Positions 16,642 through 26,121 of a stretch of 63,462 nucleotides of DNA are shown here, in pieces. Position 1 is the first letter of the stretch; every line of letters starts with the position of its first letter. A model generated the notes under the pieces. The model had not been told where the DNA came from. It saw only the letters and a program-made list of their open reading frames with translations, and did not search any database. The stretch is from Paenibacillus piri. GTDB lineage: Bacteria > Bacillota > Bacilli > Paenibacillales > NBRC-103111. The stretch spans positions 1 through 63,462 of the forward strand of contig NZ_SMRT01000026.1 of NCBI RefSeq assembly GCF_004354045.1, written 5' to 3'. Made by a program: the position numbers and the translations under genes.

Positions 16642-16886
16642 TGCTTAAATACCTACAAATTAGCCGAAAAATGCTTTGCCTGCGCCTTCTGAATCGTCGT
16701 ACTTCCTGCTCCATTCCGGTTTCTTCTAATATCGCTTGTTAACCGAATCTTTACATTACTCGAGCGTCTCTCCATGATCCGATGAATCACATCTGCCGCG
16801 CAACATTTTTTAATCAGACAGTGAAGCAGCTTCTCCCAAGCTTATTCCGATTGCTTTAGGGAGGGCTTCCGCTGAAAACTAATAAA
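16642..16886. other. Intergenic stretch between nadA promoter and ftsH terminator
   Basis: About 245 bp without a supportable gene. I see no tRNA, riboswitch or strong hairpin here. Confidence 0.5.
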
Positions 16887-16910
16887 CCGGAGGGCTCTAG
16901 GCGCCTCCGG
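16887..16910 (-). terminator. Terminator after ftsH
   Basis: On the minus strand CCGGAGG pairs with CCTCCGG over a 10-nt loop, followed by a T-rich tract. It lies 20 bp after the ftsH stop. Confidence 0.82.
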
Positions 16911-16929
16911 CTCTGTTATAACAATTGAA

Positions 16930-18879
16930 TTAAGATTCTTTCTTCTCGTCGTCGCTGGCATCGATCGGCTTGACGAAATCGAGCTTGTTGGTTTCCGCTG
17001 TCGCTTGCTGGCCCTGGATGTTCACTTTCACATCCTTGCTGCTGTCATCATCCAGCTTGCCGGTCTCGATCAGCTGCTTGATTTGGTCTTTCTCCAACGT
17101 CTCTTTTACAATCAGCGTTTCGGCAATGAGGCGAACCTCATCCGCATATTTCTCCAACGTTTCCGTCGCTTTCGCATAACAGGAACGGATGATGGTTTGC
17201 ATTTCCTGGTCGATTTCATACGCAATCGCATCGCTATAGTTCTGCTCATGCCCCAAATCGCGGCCAAGGAATACTTGGCCCTGCACATTACCGAACTGCA
17301 TCGGCCCGAGCTTGTCGCTCATTCCGTATTCCATAATCATCTTACGGACGATGCCCGTCGCACGCTGGAAGTCGCTGTAAGCGCCCGTCCCAACCTCGCC
17401 GATGAACATTTCCTCGGACACACGGCCCGCAAGCAGACCGGTTACCTTATCCAGCAGCTCGGTCTTGGTGTTCATCATCCGGTCTTCGCCTTCTTTCGGC
17501 AGCATCATCACATAACCGCCGGCGCGTCCTCTCGGAATAATCGTCACCTTATGCACCATTTCGGCATTCGGAACATAATAGCCGACAATCGTATGCCCCG
17601 CCTCATGGAAAGCGACCATCCGCTTCTCGCGATCGCTGATCACCCGGCTCTTCTTCTGCGTACCCACAATGACACGGTCAAACGCTTCGTCCAACTCTTC
17701 CATCGAAATATCTTTACGGTTGCGTCTCGCGGCAATGAGCGCCGCCTCGTTCAACAGGTTTTCCAGATCGGCGCCGGTAAAGCCTGTTGTATAACGTGCC
17801 AATGCTTCCAGCTTCACGTCTTTATTAAGCGGCTTGTTGCGGGAATGCACCTTCAATACCGCTTCGCGGCCTTTCACATCCGGACGGTCGACCGTAATTT
17901 GCCGGTCGAAACGGCCTGGACGCAATAAGGCAGGGTCCAAAATATCCGGACGGTTCGTCGCGGCTACGATGATGATCCCTTCGTTGGCACCAAAACCGTC
18001 CATCTCCACGAGAAGCTGGTTCAGCGTCTGCTCACGCTCGTCATGGCCGCCGCCCAAGCCGGCGCCGCGCTGACGTCCTACGGCGTCAATCTCGTCTATA
18101 AAGATGATACATGGCGCATTTTTCTTCGCATTCTCAAACAAGTCGCGCACACGGGATGCACCGACACCGACGAACATTTCCACGAAGTCGGAACCGCTTA
18201 TGCTGAAGAACGGTACTCCCGCTTCTCCGGCGACCGCACGGGCAAGCAATGTTTTACCGGTTCCCGGAGGCCCGTTCAAAAGCACCCCTTTAGGGATTCT
18301 CGCGCCTACGGCGGCAAACTTCCGAGGATCCTTCAAAAACTCGACGACTTCAACAAGCTCCTGCTTCTCTTCATCGGCCCCCGCCACATCTTCAAAGGTT
18401 ACGCGCTTCTTCTCTTCATTATACAATCTCGCGCGGCTCTTGCCGAAATTCATTACTTTTCCGCCGCCACCCTGCGCCTGATTTAACAGGAAGAAGAACA
18501 GGATGAAAATAATAACAAACGGAATAATGGAGGTAAGGAAGCTGATCCAGACATTATCCCCTTCCATCTTTTCAACGGTAAAGGTCGGAACTTCGCCTTT
18601 TTCGATCAATTGGATAGTTTCTTGGTCGAACGGCGCGCGGGTCTCAAAATTTTTCTTGTCCGGCGTCGGCGGATTTTTGTATTTACCGCGAACCAAGTAT
18701 GTATATCCGTCAAACTTCACATTGACCGATTCCACATTTTTTTCTATTAAGGCCTGTCGGAGCTTATCGTAGGTAATCGCGTCTTTCTGATCATTTTGCG
18801 TGCTGATAAAGTGAACGATACCGACAGTGACCAAAAAAATAAGCAAATAAAATCCTGTATTGCGAATAATTCGATTCAT
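16930..18879 (-). CDS. ftsH: ATP-dependent zinc metalloprotease FtsH
   Basis: Membrane-bound AAA+ protease degrading membrane and regulatory proteins. The 649-residue protein has two membrane segments (about 9-25 and 112-134) flanking an extracytoplasmic domain, Walker A GPPGTGKT (203-210), Walker B IIFIDEIDAVG, the second region of homology, and the zinc site HEAGH (425-429). AGGAGG precedes the ATG. It follows hpt as in B. subtilis, but here with its own promoter and terminator. Confidence 0.98.
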   Translation of the reverse strand: MNRIIRNTGFYLLIFLVTVGIVHFISTQNDQKDAITYDKLRQALIEKNVESVNVKFDGYTYLVRGKYKNPPTPDKKNFETRAPFDQETIQLIEKGEVPTFTVEKMEGDNVWISFLTSIIPFVIIFILFFFLLNQAQGGGGKVMNFGKSRARLYNEEKKRVTFEDVAGADEEKQELVEVVEFLKDPRKFAAVGARIPKGVLLNGPPGTGKTLLARAVAGEAGVPFFSISGSDFVEMFVGVGASRVRDLFENAKKNAPCIIFIDEIDAVGRQRGAGLGGGHDEREQTLNQLLVEMDGFGANEGIIIVAATNRPDILDPALLRPGRFDRQITVDRPDVKGREAVLKVHSRNKPLNKDVKLEALARYTTGFTGADLENLLNEAALIAARRNRKDISMEELDEAFDRVIVGTQKKSRVISDREKRMVAFHEAGHTIVGYYVPNAEMVHKVTIIPRGRAGGYVMMLPKEGEDRMMNTKTELLDKVTGLLAGRVSEEMFIGEVGTGAYSDFQRATGIVRKMIMEYGMSDKLGPMQFGNVQGQVFLGRDLGHEQNYSDAIAYEIDQEMQTIIRSCYAKATETLEKYADEVRLIAETLIVKETLEKDQIKQLIETGKLDDDSSKDVKVNIQGQQATAETNKLDFVKPIDASDDEKKES

Positions 18880-18913
18880 CCCCTACCTCCTCTCAAAAAC
18901 GGCAACTTTGTAT

Positions 18914-18943
18914 ATTGTACCACAGCACGTCTTGGCATCACAA
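18914..18943 (-). promoter_or_regulatory. ftsH promoter (SigA)
   Basis: On the minus strand TTGTGA (18943-18938), 18 bp, TACAAT (18919-18914), in the hpt-ftsH gap. Confidence 0.65.
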
Positions 18944-18949
18944 GAAATG

Positions 18950-19489
18950 CTAATGGGAGTACACATCTGGTTTTAAAATGCCCACATACGGCAAATTCCG
19001 GTACTTTTCTCCGTAATCCAAACCGTAGCCGACGACGAATGCATCCGGGATGACGAACCCTTTATAGTCTGCATCCAAATCGACACTTCTACGCGCGGGT
19101 TTATCAAATAATGCGGCAACGGTAATGGACAGCGCGTTCCGCCGTTCCAAAACATCGATTAAATAGCTCAATGTAAGTCCGCTGTCGATAATATCTTCAA
19201 CAATTAGAACATGCCGGCCTTCCACGGATACATCCAAATCCTTAATAATTTTTACGACGCCTGACGATTTGGTCGACTGCCCGTAGCTCGAAACCGCCAT
19301 AAAATCAATTTCCAGAGGTACAGTAATTTGTTTAACCAAATCCGCCATAAAAATAAACGCTCCCTTCAGCACACAAATAACCAACGGGTTGCGTCCTTCG
19401 AAATCCTGGCTTAGTAGCTGGCCCATCTCCTTTACTTTGTCCTGAATATCTTGCTCGCTGTAAAGTATTTCTTGAATGTCGTTTTGCAA
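18950..19489 (-). CDS. hpt: Hypoxanthine-guanine phosphoribosyltransferase
   Basis: Purine salvage enzyme making IMP or GMP from the base and PRPP. The 179-residue protein has the PRPP-binding motif VLIVEDIIDSGLTL (94-107) and the C-terminal VGYGLDYGEKYRNLPYVG. The start is a TTG 8 nt behind TAGGAGG. It follows tilS directly, the B. subtilis arrangement, where the two proteins are known to cooperate in ftsH control. Confidence 0.96.
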   Translation of the reverse strand: MQNDIQEILYSEQDIQDKVKEMGQLLSQDFEGRNPLVICVLKGAFIFMADLVKQITVPLEIDFMAVSSYGQSTKSSGVVKIIKDLDVSVEGRHVLIVEDIIDSGLTLSYLIDVLERRNALSITVAALFDKPARRSVDLDADYKGFVIPDAFVVGYGLDYGEKYRNLPYVGILKPDVYSH

Positions 19490-19522
19490 GAGAGAACCTC
19501 CTACTGGGATGAAATTGTATAA

Positions 19523-20977
19523 TTATTTATACGATTCTTGACATGCAAAAGGATCGTAATCCCGCATGTAAAGCTTCATATACAAGATTAATCGGGTTTC
19601 GTCGGTCACCGGCGCCAGGGACGATCTTCTGACCCCCGGCAGCCACACGATGCGGCCTTGACCGTCCGTTATGACGGGCATGCTGCCACGCAAGCTGGGC
19701 GGAATTTTGGCGTCAATAAACATATCCTTTACTTTTTTCGAGCCGTTTAATCCGAACACGCTCATCCGGTCGCCGTCCCTGCGGCTGCGAACCTGCAAAG
19801 GGAGTTGAAGCTGGCCGGCATCGAACCATGCGGCAAAAGCGCGATCGCGATCCCCCGCCGACAGATCGAATGCGTCCCGGTCAAACAGTGCGCATTCGAG
19901 CCGGGCGCCTGTTTCATTTATGCGCAAACTGCCCGCTTGCGGCTCGAGCGTATATAAAAACGGGATAGGCGGTACCACATAATTATGAAGACGAACCGAA
20001 TCATATTCCGTAGTTAAAATGACGTTTGCACCAATATTCAAGGTCAGGTTGGAGACGCCGTCCTTCACAATCGCTTCCCTAACCTGCTCCAGCTTCAGGA
20101 AATCGATGGAATCGGCCTCAAGAGCAAGATAATTTAATATTAGTTTAATCAATCGCCTTTGTAAAGCAACATGTAACCCGGAAAACCATTTTCTTGACCA
20201 CCTGGCGCAATCGCTTTCTTTGACTACATGCCGCTCGAATAACGGTTTGATCTGCGATTCCATATAATCGTGCTCGGCCGCCATCATTTCGGACAAGCGA
20301 TTGAGCGCCTGCGGCAGCTGTTCATTGTACCGGTCTTGAAGCGCCGGCATCAGCTCAAGCCTGATTTCGTTGCGGACATACTTGCTGCTGTCCAGATTGC
20401 TGCTGTCTACGCAATAGTTCAAATGCCGGTCGCGGCAGTAGGCAACGATTTCTGATTTATATATACGAAGCAAAGGGCGCACAAGTTCCATTTCATTTTC
20501 AAATCGGCGCCTGGGAATCCCTGCCAGCCCGGCCGGCCCTGTCCCGCGAAGGAAGCGCATCAACAGCGTTTCCGCCTGATCGTCGGCATGATGCGCCAGA
20601 GCGATCCGCTTGGCCCCGAACTTCGCAGCGGTATCATGCAAAAACCGGTAACGCAGTTCCCTCGCCGCGCTTTGCGCGTTCTTGCCGGTCTCCCGGATGT
20701 ACTGCGGCACGTCTATCCGCGTCACCTCGCACGGCAGACCGAGCTCGGCAGCCCATGCCGCCACGAATGCGGCTTCCCGCTCCGATTCCTCGCCGCGAAA
20801 CCGGTGATCCATATGTGCCACGATCAGCCGCCAGTTCCATGACTTGGACAATGTAAAAAGGACATGCAGCAAAGCGACGGAATCCGGCCCCCCCGATACC
20901 GCCACCACGATACTGTCCCCTTGCTCGAAAAGGCGCTCTGTTCTGATTTCCTTCTCTACACCGGATACGAAATCCAT
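19523..20977 (-). CDS. tilS: tRNA(Ile)-lysidine synthase
   Basis: Modifies C34 of the tRNA-Ile CAU anticodon to lysidine, which makes it read AUA. The 484-residue protein has the PP-loop SGGPDS (28-33), the LAHHADDQAETLLMRFLRG active region, and a C-terminal substrate-binding domain of the longer Bacillus type. AAGGA lies 8 nt before the ATG. Confidence 0.95.
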   Translation of the reverse strand: MDFVSGVEKEIRTERLFEQGDSIVVAVSGGPDSVALLHVLFTLSKSWNWRLIVAHMDHRFRGEESEREAAFVAAWAAELGLPCEVTRIDVPQYIRETGKNAQSAARELRYRFLHDTAAKFGAKRIALAHHADDQAETLLMRFLRGTGPAGLAGIPRRRFENEMELVRPLLRIYKSEIVAYCRDRHLNYCVDSSNLDSSKYVRNEIRLELMPALQDRYNEQLPQALNRLSEMMAAEHDYMESQIKPLFERHVVKESDCARWSRKWFSGLHVALQRRLIKLILNYLALEADSIDFLKLEQVREAIVKDGVSNLTLNIGANVILTTEYDSVRLHNYVVPPIPFLYTLEPQAGSLRINETGARLECALFDRDAFDLSAGDRDRAFAAWFDAGQLQLPLQVRSRRDGDRMSVFGLNGSKKVKDMFIDAKIPPSLRGSMPVITDGQGRIVWLPGVRRSSLAPVTDETRLILYMKLYMRDYDPFACQESYK

Positions 20978-21070
20978 ACTTCCATTCCTTTCGACAACCG
21001 TCTCCCGTCAAGCTCCTGCCCGATTGCAAACAACAGGGGCTGATCCGTATGCCACCCGATGCGGCCTGTT

Positions 21071-21991
21071 TCAAGACGGCCAATAAACCAAATATAACGT
21101 CACTCCGAACATAAGCAGGGAGAGGGCGAAGCACAATTTCAACCAGCCGGCCAGCCCTTTCTTCGACGATGCAAGCGCCGGCTTCTTATAGCCTTGCCTA
21201 CGCCATTCGGCCAATGCCTGCCGGGATGTCGCATACTGCCCGAGCAGCGCTTTGCGCAGCAGCGGCGCGACGGGGCGAAGCGCCGTGTTCGATTGCAGCA
21301 TGCCGAGAAGCAGCTCGACGCTGCGGTTTTGCGGCAGCAGCTTGTCGAGCCCTTTCAGCCGCTGCTCGGATTCCATGCTGCTGATGATCAAAACGGCGAA
21401 AGCGAACAAGTCGTAAGCCTCGTCCGCCGTGCGCGAGCCCGCGCCCCAGTAGCCGCGGTCGTATACCTCCGTAAACTGCTTAACGGAGCGTCCTTTCGCC
21501 GTGACCCCGCCGAAGTCGATCAATTCCACGTCGCCGTAGCCGGAAACCAGCATATTTTGCACCTTAATATCGCCGAAAATATAGGACTGCGCATGCAGCT
21601 CGACCAGCTTGCGCAGCATGTTGAGCCCGATCAGATGCACCCAATCGCGCCCGTTTCGCCAAATGAAGTCGGTCATCGACTGGCCTTTAATGTAGCGCAT
21701 AATATAATACGGATAATCGACGCCGCCGAGACGGAAGTCGTCGACATCCAGCAAATAGTTGCGAAACGAGGTGTCCGACCTGGACAGCACTTTCAGGGCG
21801 TTGATCTCCGATTGATGATCTGCGGCGTCGAAGCCGATTTTCATCGCATAGCTGAGCTGCCCCCGCTTCACGAGATACACCTTGCCGTTCGCCCCGGCGC
21901 CCAGCAATCGTTCGACGCGGTACTGCGATTTATTCCACTTTCCGATAATGACAGAACCCGGCTGCAGCTCCTGCTCAAACGACGTAGTCAC
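21071..21991 (-). CDS. Membrane-anchored Ser/Thr protein kinase (YabT-like)
   Basis: Hanks-type kinase of 306 residues with a glycine loop GAGANGKV (31-38), lysine K51 in AMKIGF, catalytic D141 and N146 in FGDIKVQN, and DFG at 159-161. A C-terminal membrane helix (about 280-302) anchors it. The usual HRD is GD here, with glycine where the arginine stands. B. subtilis YabT is a sporulation-septum kinase with the same layout and neighbours. The GTG start overlaps yabS by 17 nt. Confidence 0.9.
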   Translation of the reverse strand: MTTSFEQELQPGSVIIGKWNKSQYRVERLLGAGANGKVYLVKRGQLSYAMKIGFDAADHQSEINALKVLSRSDTSFRNYLLDVDDFRLGGVDYPYYIMRYIKGQSMTDFIWRNGRDWVHLIGLNMLRKLVELHAQSYIFGDIKVQNMLVSGYGDVELIDFGGVTAKGRSVKQFTEVYDRGYWGAGSRTADEAYDLFAFAVLIISSMESEQRLKGLDKLLPQNRSVELLLGMLQSNTALRPVAPLLRKALLGQYATSRQALAEWRRQGYKKPALASSKKGLAGWLKLCFALSLLMFGVTLYLVYWPS

Positions 21992-22751
21992 TCAGCATCC
22001 CATCCTTGCCCTTCCGCGTGCGTCCCGGCGCATGCCCCTGATTATCCGCTTCATTCTCTTCATTCCTTATATCGTCAGAAATGCCGCCGGTCATAAATTC
22101 GATGACTTTTATCAGCGCAGGACCCGTAGGGGTCGTACCCTTCATGTTTAATTTATAAAACAAACGGTTTAGATTTGCAAGATTTGTTGTCCAATCCAAA
22201 TCCATCTCCACATCCAGCTGCGGCAGCGTCGAACCGGGAAAATGAAACACGGCCGTCTTGCTGACGCCTGCCCGCGCCTGCAGACTAAGCTGCAAATCGT
22301 AAATCGCTTCTTTGACGGCCTGCAGTTTAGGCTTCATGCTGGCACTCGTATCAATCAGCAAAGCGATGCGCAGATCGGTGGTTTCGGTCAAATCATCCAT
22401 GACCTGCACGACCTCGGAACGTTTGTCCGGCGGCAAGCTCTCGATGCGGGAATCTCCCAATATTTGCTGCAGTTCCTTCCCGATCACCTGCTGGATCGAT
22501 TGCGTAACTGTCTTTCGCGTCATCATTTGAACCGTCTGGGATAGCTGGTCCGTCGTAACAATCCGGCTCATTCCACCGCCCGCGCCGGCGATTTCGTTAA
22601 TTTCCTCCGCTCCGTGCTCGGCCGAAAATCCGGAATCCAGCAAGCCTATGACATTCACCACGATTCCTTCCGCCTTCGCTTGGGCGGCCGCAATGACCGG
22701 GCTAATCCCTACATTGGAGCAACCGTCGGTGATGAGTATAATTTGTTTCAT
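21975..22751 (-). CDS. von Willebrand factor A domain protein (YabS-like)
   Basis: The 258-residue protein opens with ILITDGCSNVG, a VWA half, and contains a MIDAS-type DTSASMK motif in its second half (LRIALLIDTSASMKPKL). VWA domains bind proteins through a metal, but the partner is unknown. The frame is open further upstream to 22922, but AGGAGGG 8 nt before the ATG at 22751 settles the start. It lies between spoIIE and the kinase as in B. subtilis, where yabS-yabT are expressed in sporulation. Confidence 0.88.
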   Translation of the reverse strand: MKQIILITDGCSNVGISPVIAAAQAKAEGIVVNVIGLLDSGFSAEHGAEEINEIAGAGGGMSRIVTTDQLSQTVQMMTRKTVTQSIQQVIGKELQQILGDSRIESLPPDKRSEVVQVMDDLTETTDLRIALLIDTSASMKPKLQAVKEAIYDLQLSLQARAGVSKTAVFHFPGSTLPQLDVEMDLDWTTNLANLNRLFYKLNMKGTTPTGPALIKVIEFMTGGISDDIRNEENEADNQGHAPGRTRKGKDGMLSDYVV

Positions 22752-23004
22752 CGTTTGTACCCTCCTGTGCTGAGGCTCACTCAAGCAAACCGGCTTGGAA
22801 GCCGCGCCGAATGCGTGCCGCCGGCATTGGCATTCATCAGCCTTGGCCGGGGTGTATGCTCCGACTGATGCGGTTTGTCCGTCTCGTTTGCGCTCGCCTA
22901 TCGTTCCTACTAGTTTTTCCATTTCATAGGTTTCCTAAACTTGGAAAATGTTTTGCCGCGGCAGGTTTCGAACGTTTTCTCCCGGGCGCTCTTGCTGCAT
23001 AGGT
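22752..23004. other. Intergenic stretch upstream of yabS
   Basis: About 250 bp between the yabS start and the spoIIE terminator. It presumably contains the yabS promoter, but I could not identify convincing -35/-10 or SigF/SigE elements. No gene is supported. Confidence 0.5.
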
Positions 23005-23051
23005 AAAGGGATTGTCCAAGGAGTCTGCGGAGCTCCTTGAACAATCCCTTT
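23005..23051 (-). terminator. Long hairpin, probable terminator after spoIIE
   Basis: AAAGGGATTGTCCAAGGAG and CTCCTTGAACAATCCCTTT form a 19-bp stem with one mismatch and a 9-nt loop. It is about 110 bp after the spoIIE stop. The T run on the minus side is short (TTTA), so efficiency is uncertain. It may act in both directions. Confidence 0.65.
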
Positions 23052-23159
23052 ATCCAATTGCTTTACGCTGCGAGGCTGCCGCCTTCTGCCGCCACCCTTA
23101 TATAAACAGGACCCGATGTTGTATCCTGGCAAGAGTCATCCGGTTTGTGGCTCATGTTG

Positions 23160-25655
23160 TCAGCTTACGGTCTTGGGCCGCTCGATTCGCTGCATGCCAG
23201 GCCAACTGAAGGTTGCCCATTCCGGCTTATATTTTTCAATACGCGCCACCACGACCGTCATGTCGTCATAAATTTCTCCGTGGTGATAGCGTACAACCCG
23301 CTCCAGTAATATATCGGCAAATTCCTGCGGCGTTTCGGTCTCAATTTCCGAAAGCGTCCGCTTCATCCACATTTCTTTATTGACCGCATGTCCCGGCGCA
23401 TCGTAGATGCCGTCGGTCATCATGATCAAAATATCGCCCGGAAGCAGCGGCATACTGACCAAATCGACCTCTATATCGTCGACAATACCGACAGGCAAAT
23501 TGTTCGCGGTAATCGGAAACACCTCGCTGCCGCGTTTAATGAAGCTCGGGGTCGAGCCGATCTTCAAAAACGTCGTATGCGCGCTGTACAAATCAATGAT
23601 CGCGACATCGACCGTCGCATACATCTCGTCGGAGGAACGCAGCATGAGCACCGAATTGACCGACTTGATCGCGAGCCTCTCGTCCATACCCGACTGCAGC
23701 AGCTGCTGCAGTATCGTCAAAGCGGCGCTGCTCTCGGCCCTCGCCCGTTCCCCGTTGCCCATGCCGTCGCTCAAGGCGACGGCGAACTTGCCGTTGCCGA
23801 GCTCGACGGTGCTGAAGCTGTCCCCGGACAGCAGATCGCCTCCTTTGGCGGCTGCGGCAATGCCGGTCTCGATCTCGTATTCCTTGGCCGAACCGAATAC
23901 GACGGTGCTGTAGCCTTCCTTGCGCTCCAGCAGCTGCTCATTTTTTACGGCAATATGCTCTCCGATAATGTCCGACAGCAGCGGGGCGATAATTTTGCGG
24001 CATTCATCATATCCCTTCGTATATTGATGAATAATTTCAATTTCCACATTGCCTTCATCCAGGCTGATGATATCTATGCTATGGATCGATAGCCCCAGCT
24101 CCTCCAAGGCACCCCGGATTTGTTCCTCCTGCAGAAACAATTCCTGGCCTTCCCGTTTAATTTCCTTGGCCAAATCCTCCATGACCTGCGACACGCCGGA
24201 CAGCTGGTCTGCAACTAATTGACGGCTGTCGATAATTTGTTTTTTCCAATGCTGATCGTTTTTGTACAAGCCGTACTGCTGCTTCATCACCTCGAGCACC
24301 TGATCGGTTTTGGCGCATATTTTTTTCCACTGCGGCGGGATATCCTTGCGGGTCATCTCCGGATCGAGCTCCACCTCCGTCATCATATCGGTCATAAACT
24401 TGTACGTCTGATAAAACTTGTTGTCCCAGCATTGATTCCGCTTCCAGCAGGCAGCGCAGGTGCGCTCCGCCACGGAGTTCATAAAATGCCCGACATCCTC
24501 CTCCTTGCGCATCGTTTGCGCATCGACCGTTATTTGTTTGAAGCTTTTGGAAAGCTGACGGAATACCTCCGAAAACTGCTCCACCCTGCTCGCCGTAAGA
24601 TCCCGCACCCGCTTGGCGTAATCATGCTGCGACTTCAAATTTTCCTGCGTGCCGGGCACATATTTGGCCAGCGATTCGATCATGCTCCGCGGCGTGAGCA
24701 GAAACATCAATACGGCCACCGCCGATTCCCATGTGGAATGGATAACTTCCGCCTGGGTGCCGATATAGAAGGAAAGGATGGACGAGCCCAGCAGCATTCC
24801 CATGGCAACGGCCAGCCGGTTGCCCTCCTTCAATAAGCCGGCGAGCATCCCGGCAAACGCCAACAGACTCATCTGGTATATGGCGTTGGAGTTGGCAAGG
24901 CTTAAAATCAAGCCGGTAATGACGCCAACCGAAGCACCCAGTGGCGCTCCGCCAACCAACGCGAACAGCAGAATCAAATAGCGGGAGAGCACGTGCTCCA
25001 CTGTAACAGGACCCGTCAGCCAGCCGACCGTCCCTGTCATGACGGAGGCGAGCAAAATAATGAGGCAGATCACTTCCTCATTTTTCAGGCTGTAGTTTTT
25101 GCGGGTCAATGTAAATACAGGAATCGCCTGTAAAAAAATATGCGTTAATATCAAGCTGAGCAGCGCCTCGACGCTCGTCAGCATAAACGTATACCAGCTC
25201 AGCTCCGTAGTGACAAGACAGGCGAACAGCTGCACGAAAAAGACGGATACAAAGACGATGACAGGAGCATAAGAAATATCGGATCGTTCAAAGCGCTCCA
25301 CACCTTTCTGAATGAGCGCAAAAACGAGAATTTGCGCAGCCATATAACCGGTATGCATCGGCTCGGCCGAAAACAGGCTCCCTGCGATCAGAAGCAGCCC
25401 CGACAGGAGCACCAGCTCCCGCCGCAAAAAATAGATAACGGCAAAAAAAGCGACGGCGAAAGGCGCCAATTGGTCGAGGATCATCGCCCTGCCCAGTAAA
25501 AATGACATCAATAATAACAGGATGGACCATTTCTTGATGACGAACGATTGAACGAGCCGATTGTCCAACACGATGCCGGCCGTTTTTTGCTTGGCCTGCT
25601 GCGTCCACCGGTTCCATGTAAGCCCTGCATTGGTTAAGCCTAATTTTTTTAGCAT
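23160..25655 (-). CDS. spoIIE: Stage II sporulation protein E (PP2C phosphatase)
   Basis: Dephosphorylates SpoIIAA at the polar septum, activating SigF in the forespore. The 831-residue protein has about ten membrane helices in the N-terminal third (residues 40-330), a central region with FtsZ-interaction function in B. subtilis, and a C-terminal PP2C domain with GDSFSTVELGNGKFAVALSDGMGNG and MMTDGIYDA metal-binding aspartates. GGTGGTG precedes the ATG by about 10 nt. A Spo0A-type promoter lies upstream. Confidence 0.97.
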   Translation of the reverse strand: MLKKLGLTNAGLTWNRWTQQAKQKTAGIVLDNRLVQSFVIKKWSILLLLMSFLLGRAMILDQLAPFAVAFFAVIYFLRRELVLLSGLLLIAGSLFSAEPMHTGYMAAQILVFALIQKGVERFERSDISYAPVIVFVSVFFVQLFACLVTTELSWYTFMLTSVEALLSLILTHIFLQAIPVFTLTRKNYSLKNEEVICLIILLASVMTGTVGWLTGPVTVEHVLSRYLILLFALVGGAPLGASVGVITGLILSLANSNAIYQMSLLAFAGMLAGLLKEGNRLAVAMGMLLGSSILSFYIGTQAEVIHSTWESAVAVLMFLLTPRSMIESLAKYVPGTQENLKSQHDYAKRVRDLTASRVEQFSEVFRQLSKSFKQITVDAQTMRKEEDVGHFMNSVAERTCAACWKRNQCWDNKFYQTYKFMTDMMTEVELDPEMTRKDIPPQWKKICAKTDQVLEVMKQQYGLYKNDQHWKKQIIDSRQLVADQLSGVSQVMEDLAKEIKREGQELFLQEEQIRGALEELGLSIHSIDIISLDEGNVEIEIIHQYTKGYDECRKIIAPLLSDIIGEHIAVKNEQLLERKEGYSTVVFGSAKEYEIETGIAAAAKGGDLLSGDSFSTVELGNGKFAVALSDGMGNGERARAESSAALTILQQLLQSGMDERLAIKSVNSVLMLRSSDEMYATVDVAIIDLYSAHTTFLKIGSTPSFIKRGSEVFPITANNLPVGIVDDIEVDLVSMPLLPGDILIMMTDGIYDAPGHAVNKEMWMKRTLSEIETETPQEFADILLERVVRYHHGEIYDDMTVVVARIEKYKPEWATFSWPGMQRIERPKTVS

Positions 25656-25693
25656 ATTTTATGAACACCACCCATAAGCTATTAGTGGTTCCT

Positions 25694-25763
25694 AGTATAG
25701 CGGCAGTGCCCCATAAAAGTTTGTCACAATGAGTTGGCGAGCCAAAAGTTTTTTCCGACAAAA
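25694..25763 (-). promoter_or_regulatory. spoIIE promoter with Spo0A box
   Basis: On the minus strand TATACT (25699-25694) is preceded by GTGACA with 22-bp spacing, the unusual long spacer also found at B. subtilis spoIIE. TTTGTCGGAAAA (25762-25751) matches the Spo0A box TTTGTCGAAAA with one base inserted/changed and sits about 58 bp upstream of the -10. Activation by Spo0A~P is the natural reading. Confidence 0.75.
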
Positions 25764-25809
25764 AACAGGACGAGCCCGCAGCCCACGCCGCAGTAAGCGG
25801 CAGACATTT

Positions 25810-25825
25810 TTGTAAACGTTTACAA
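25810..25825. promoter_or_regulatory. Perfect 16-bp palindrome matching a CcpA cre site
   Basis: TTGTAAACGTTTACAA is fully palindromic, and its core fits the cre consensus WTGNAANCGNWNNCW. It lies about 110 bp upstream of the spoIIE -10, between spoIIE and the tRNA-Met terminator. The nearby CGAACGTTCG (25850-25859) is a second short palindrome. Confidence 0.6.
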
Positions 25826-26063
25826 TTTAAAATAAAATTTATTTTGAAACGAACGTTCGCCTCACCGGAACGCTATGCATGCTCTATTGCCGTTAGATGC
25901 TGTCGATTCAGCCTATTCCCCATAAGGTTACGACAAAAGCACCGAAACCGGCTTCAGCGCGACGACAAGCTTAGGGAAAGAGTTCCAAAAGTCTGCCTGA
26001 TTTAAAAGAAAAACCGTCAGAAACGCCGATATTCTCTGATTACGATGTGCCTGCTCTCAATCC

Positions 26064-26104
26064 AAAAAAAACACCCCGCCGGAATCAACGTTCTCGGCAG
26101 GGTG
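26064..26104 (-). terminator. Terminator after tRNA-Met
   Basis: On the minus strand CACCCTGCCG pairs with CGGCGGGGTG (one G-U), followed by a run of T. Confidence 0.85.
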
Positions 26105-26121
26105 CCTTTCGTGACTTGCAA

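Noticed and set aside
16641..16742. Plus-strand 33-codon ORF with GGAGGTGGTGTCA ahead
   Set aside because: The apparent ribosome site is the reverse complement of the nadA -35 and spacer; the peptide has no recognisable features.
22752..22922. Upstream extension of the yabS-like frame
   Set aside because: No ribosome site; AGGAGGG at the 22751 start and a domain boundary there fit far better.
23005..23051. Long stem as a miniature transposon (MITE)
   Set aside because: No target duplication and no second copy in the window; position behind spoIIE fits termination better.
25850..25859. CGAACGTTCG as a LexA/SOS box
   Set aside because: The SOS box needs four bases between GAAC and GTTC; here there are none.
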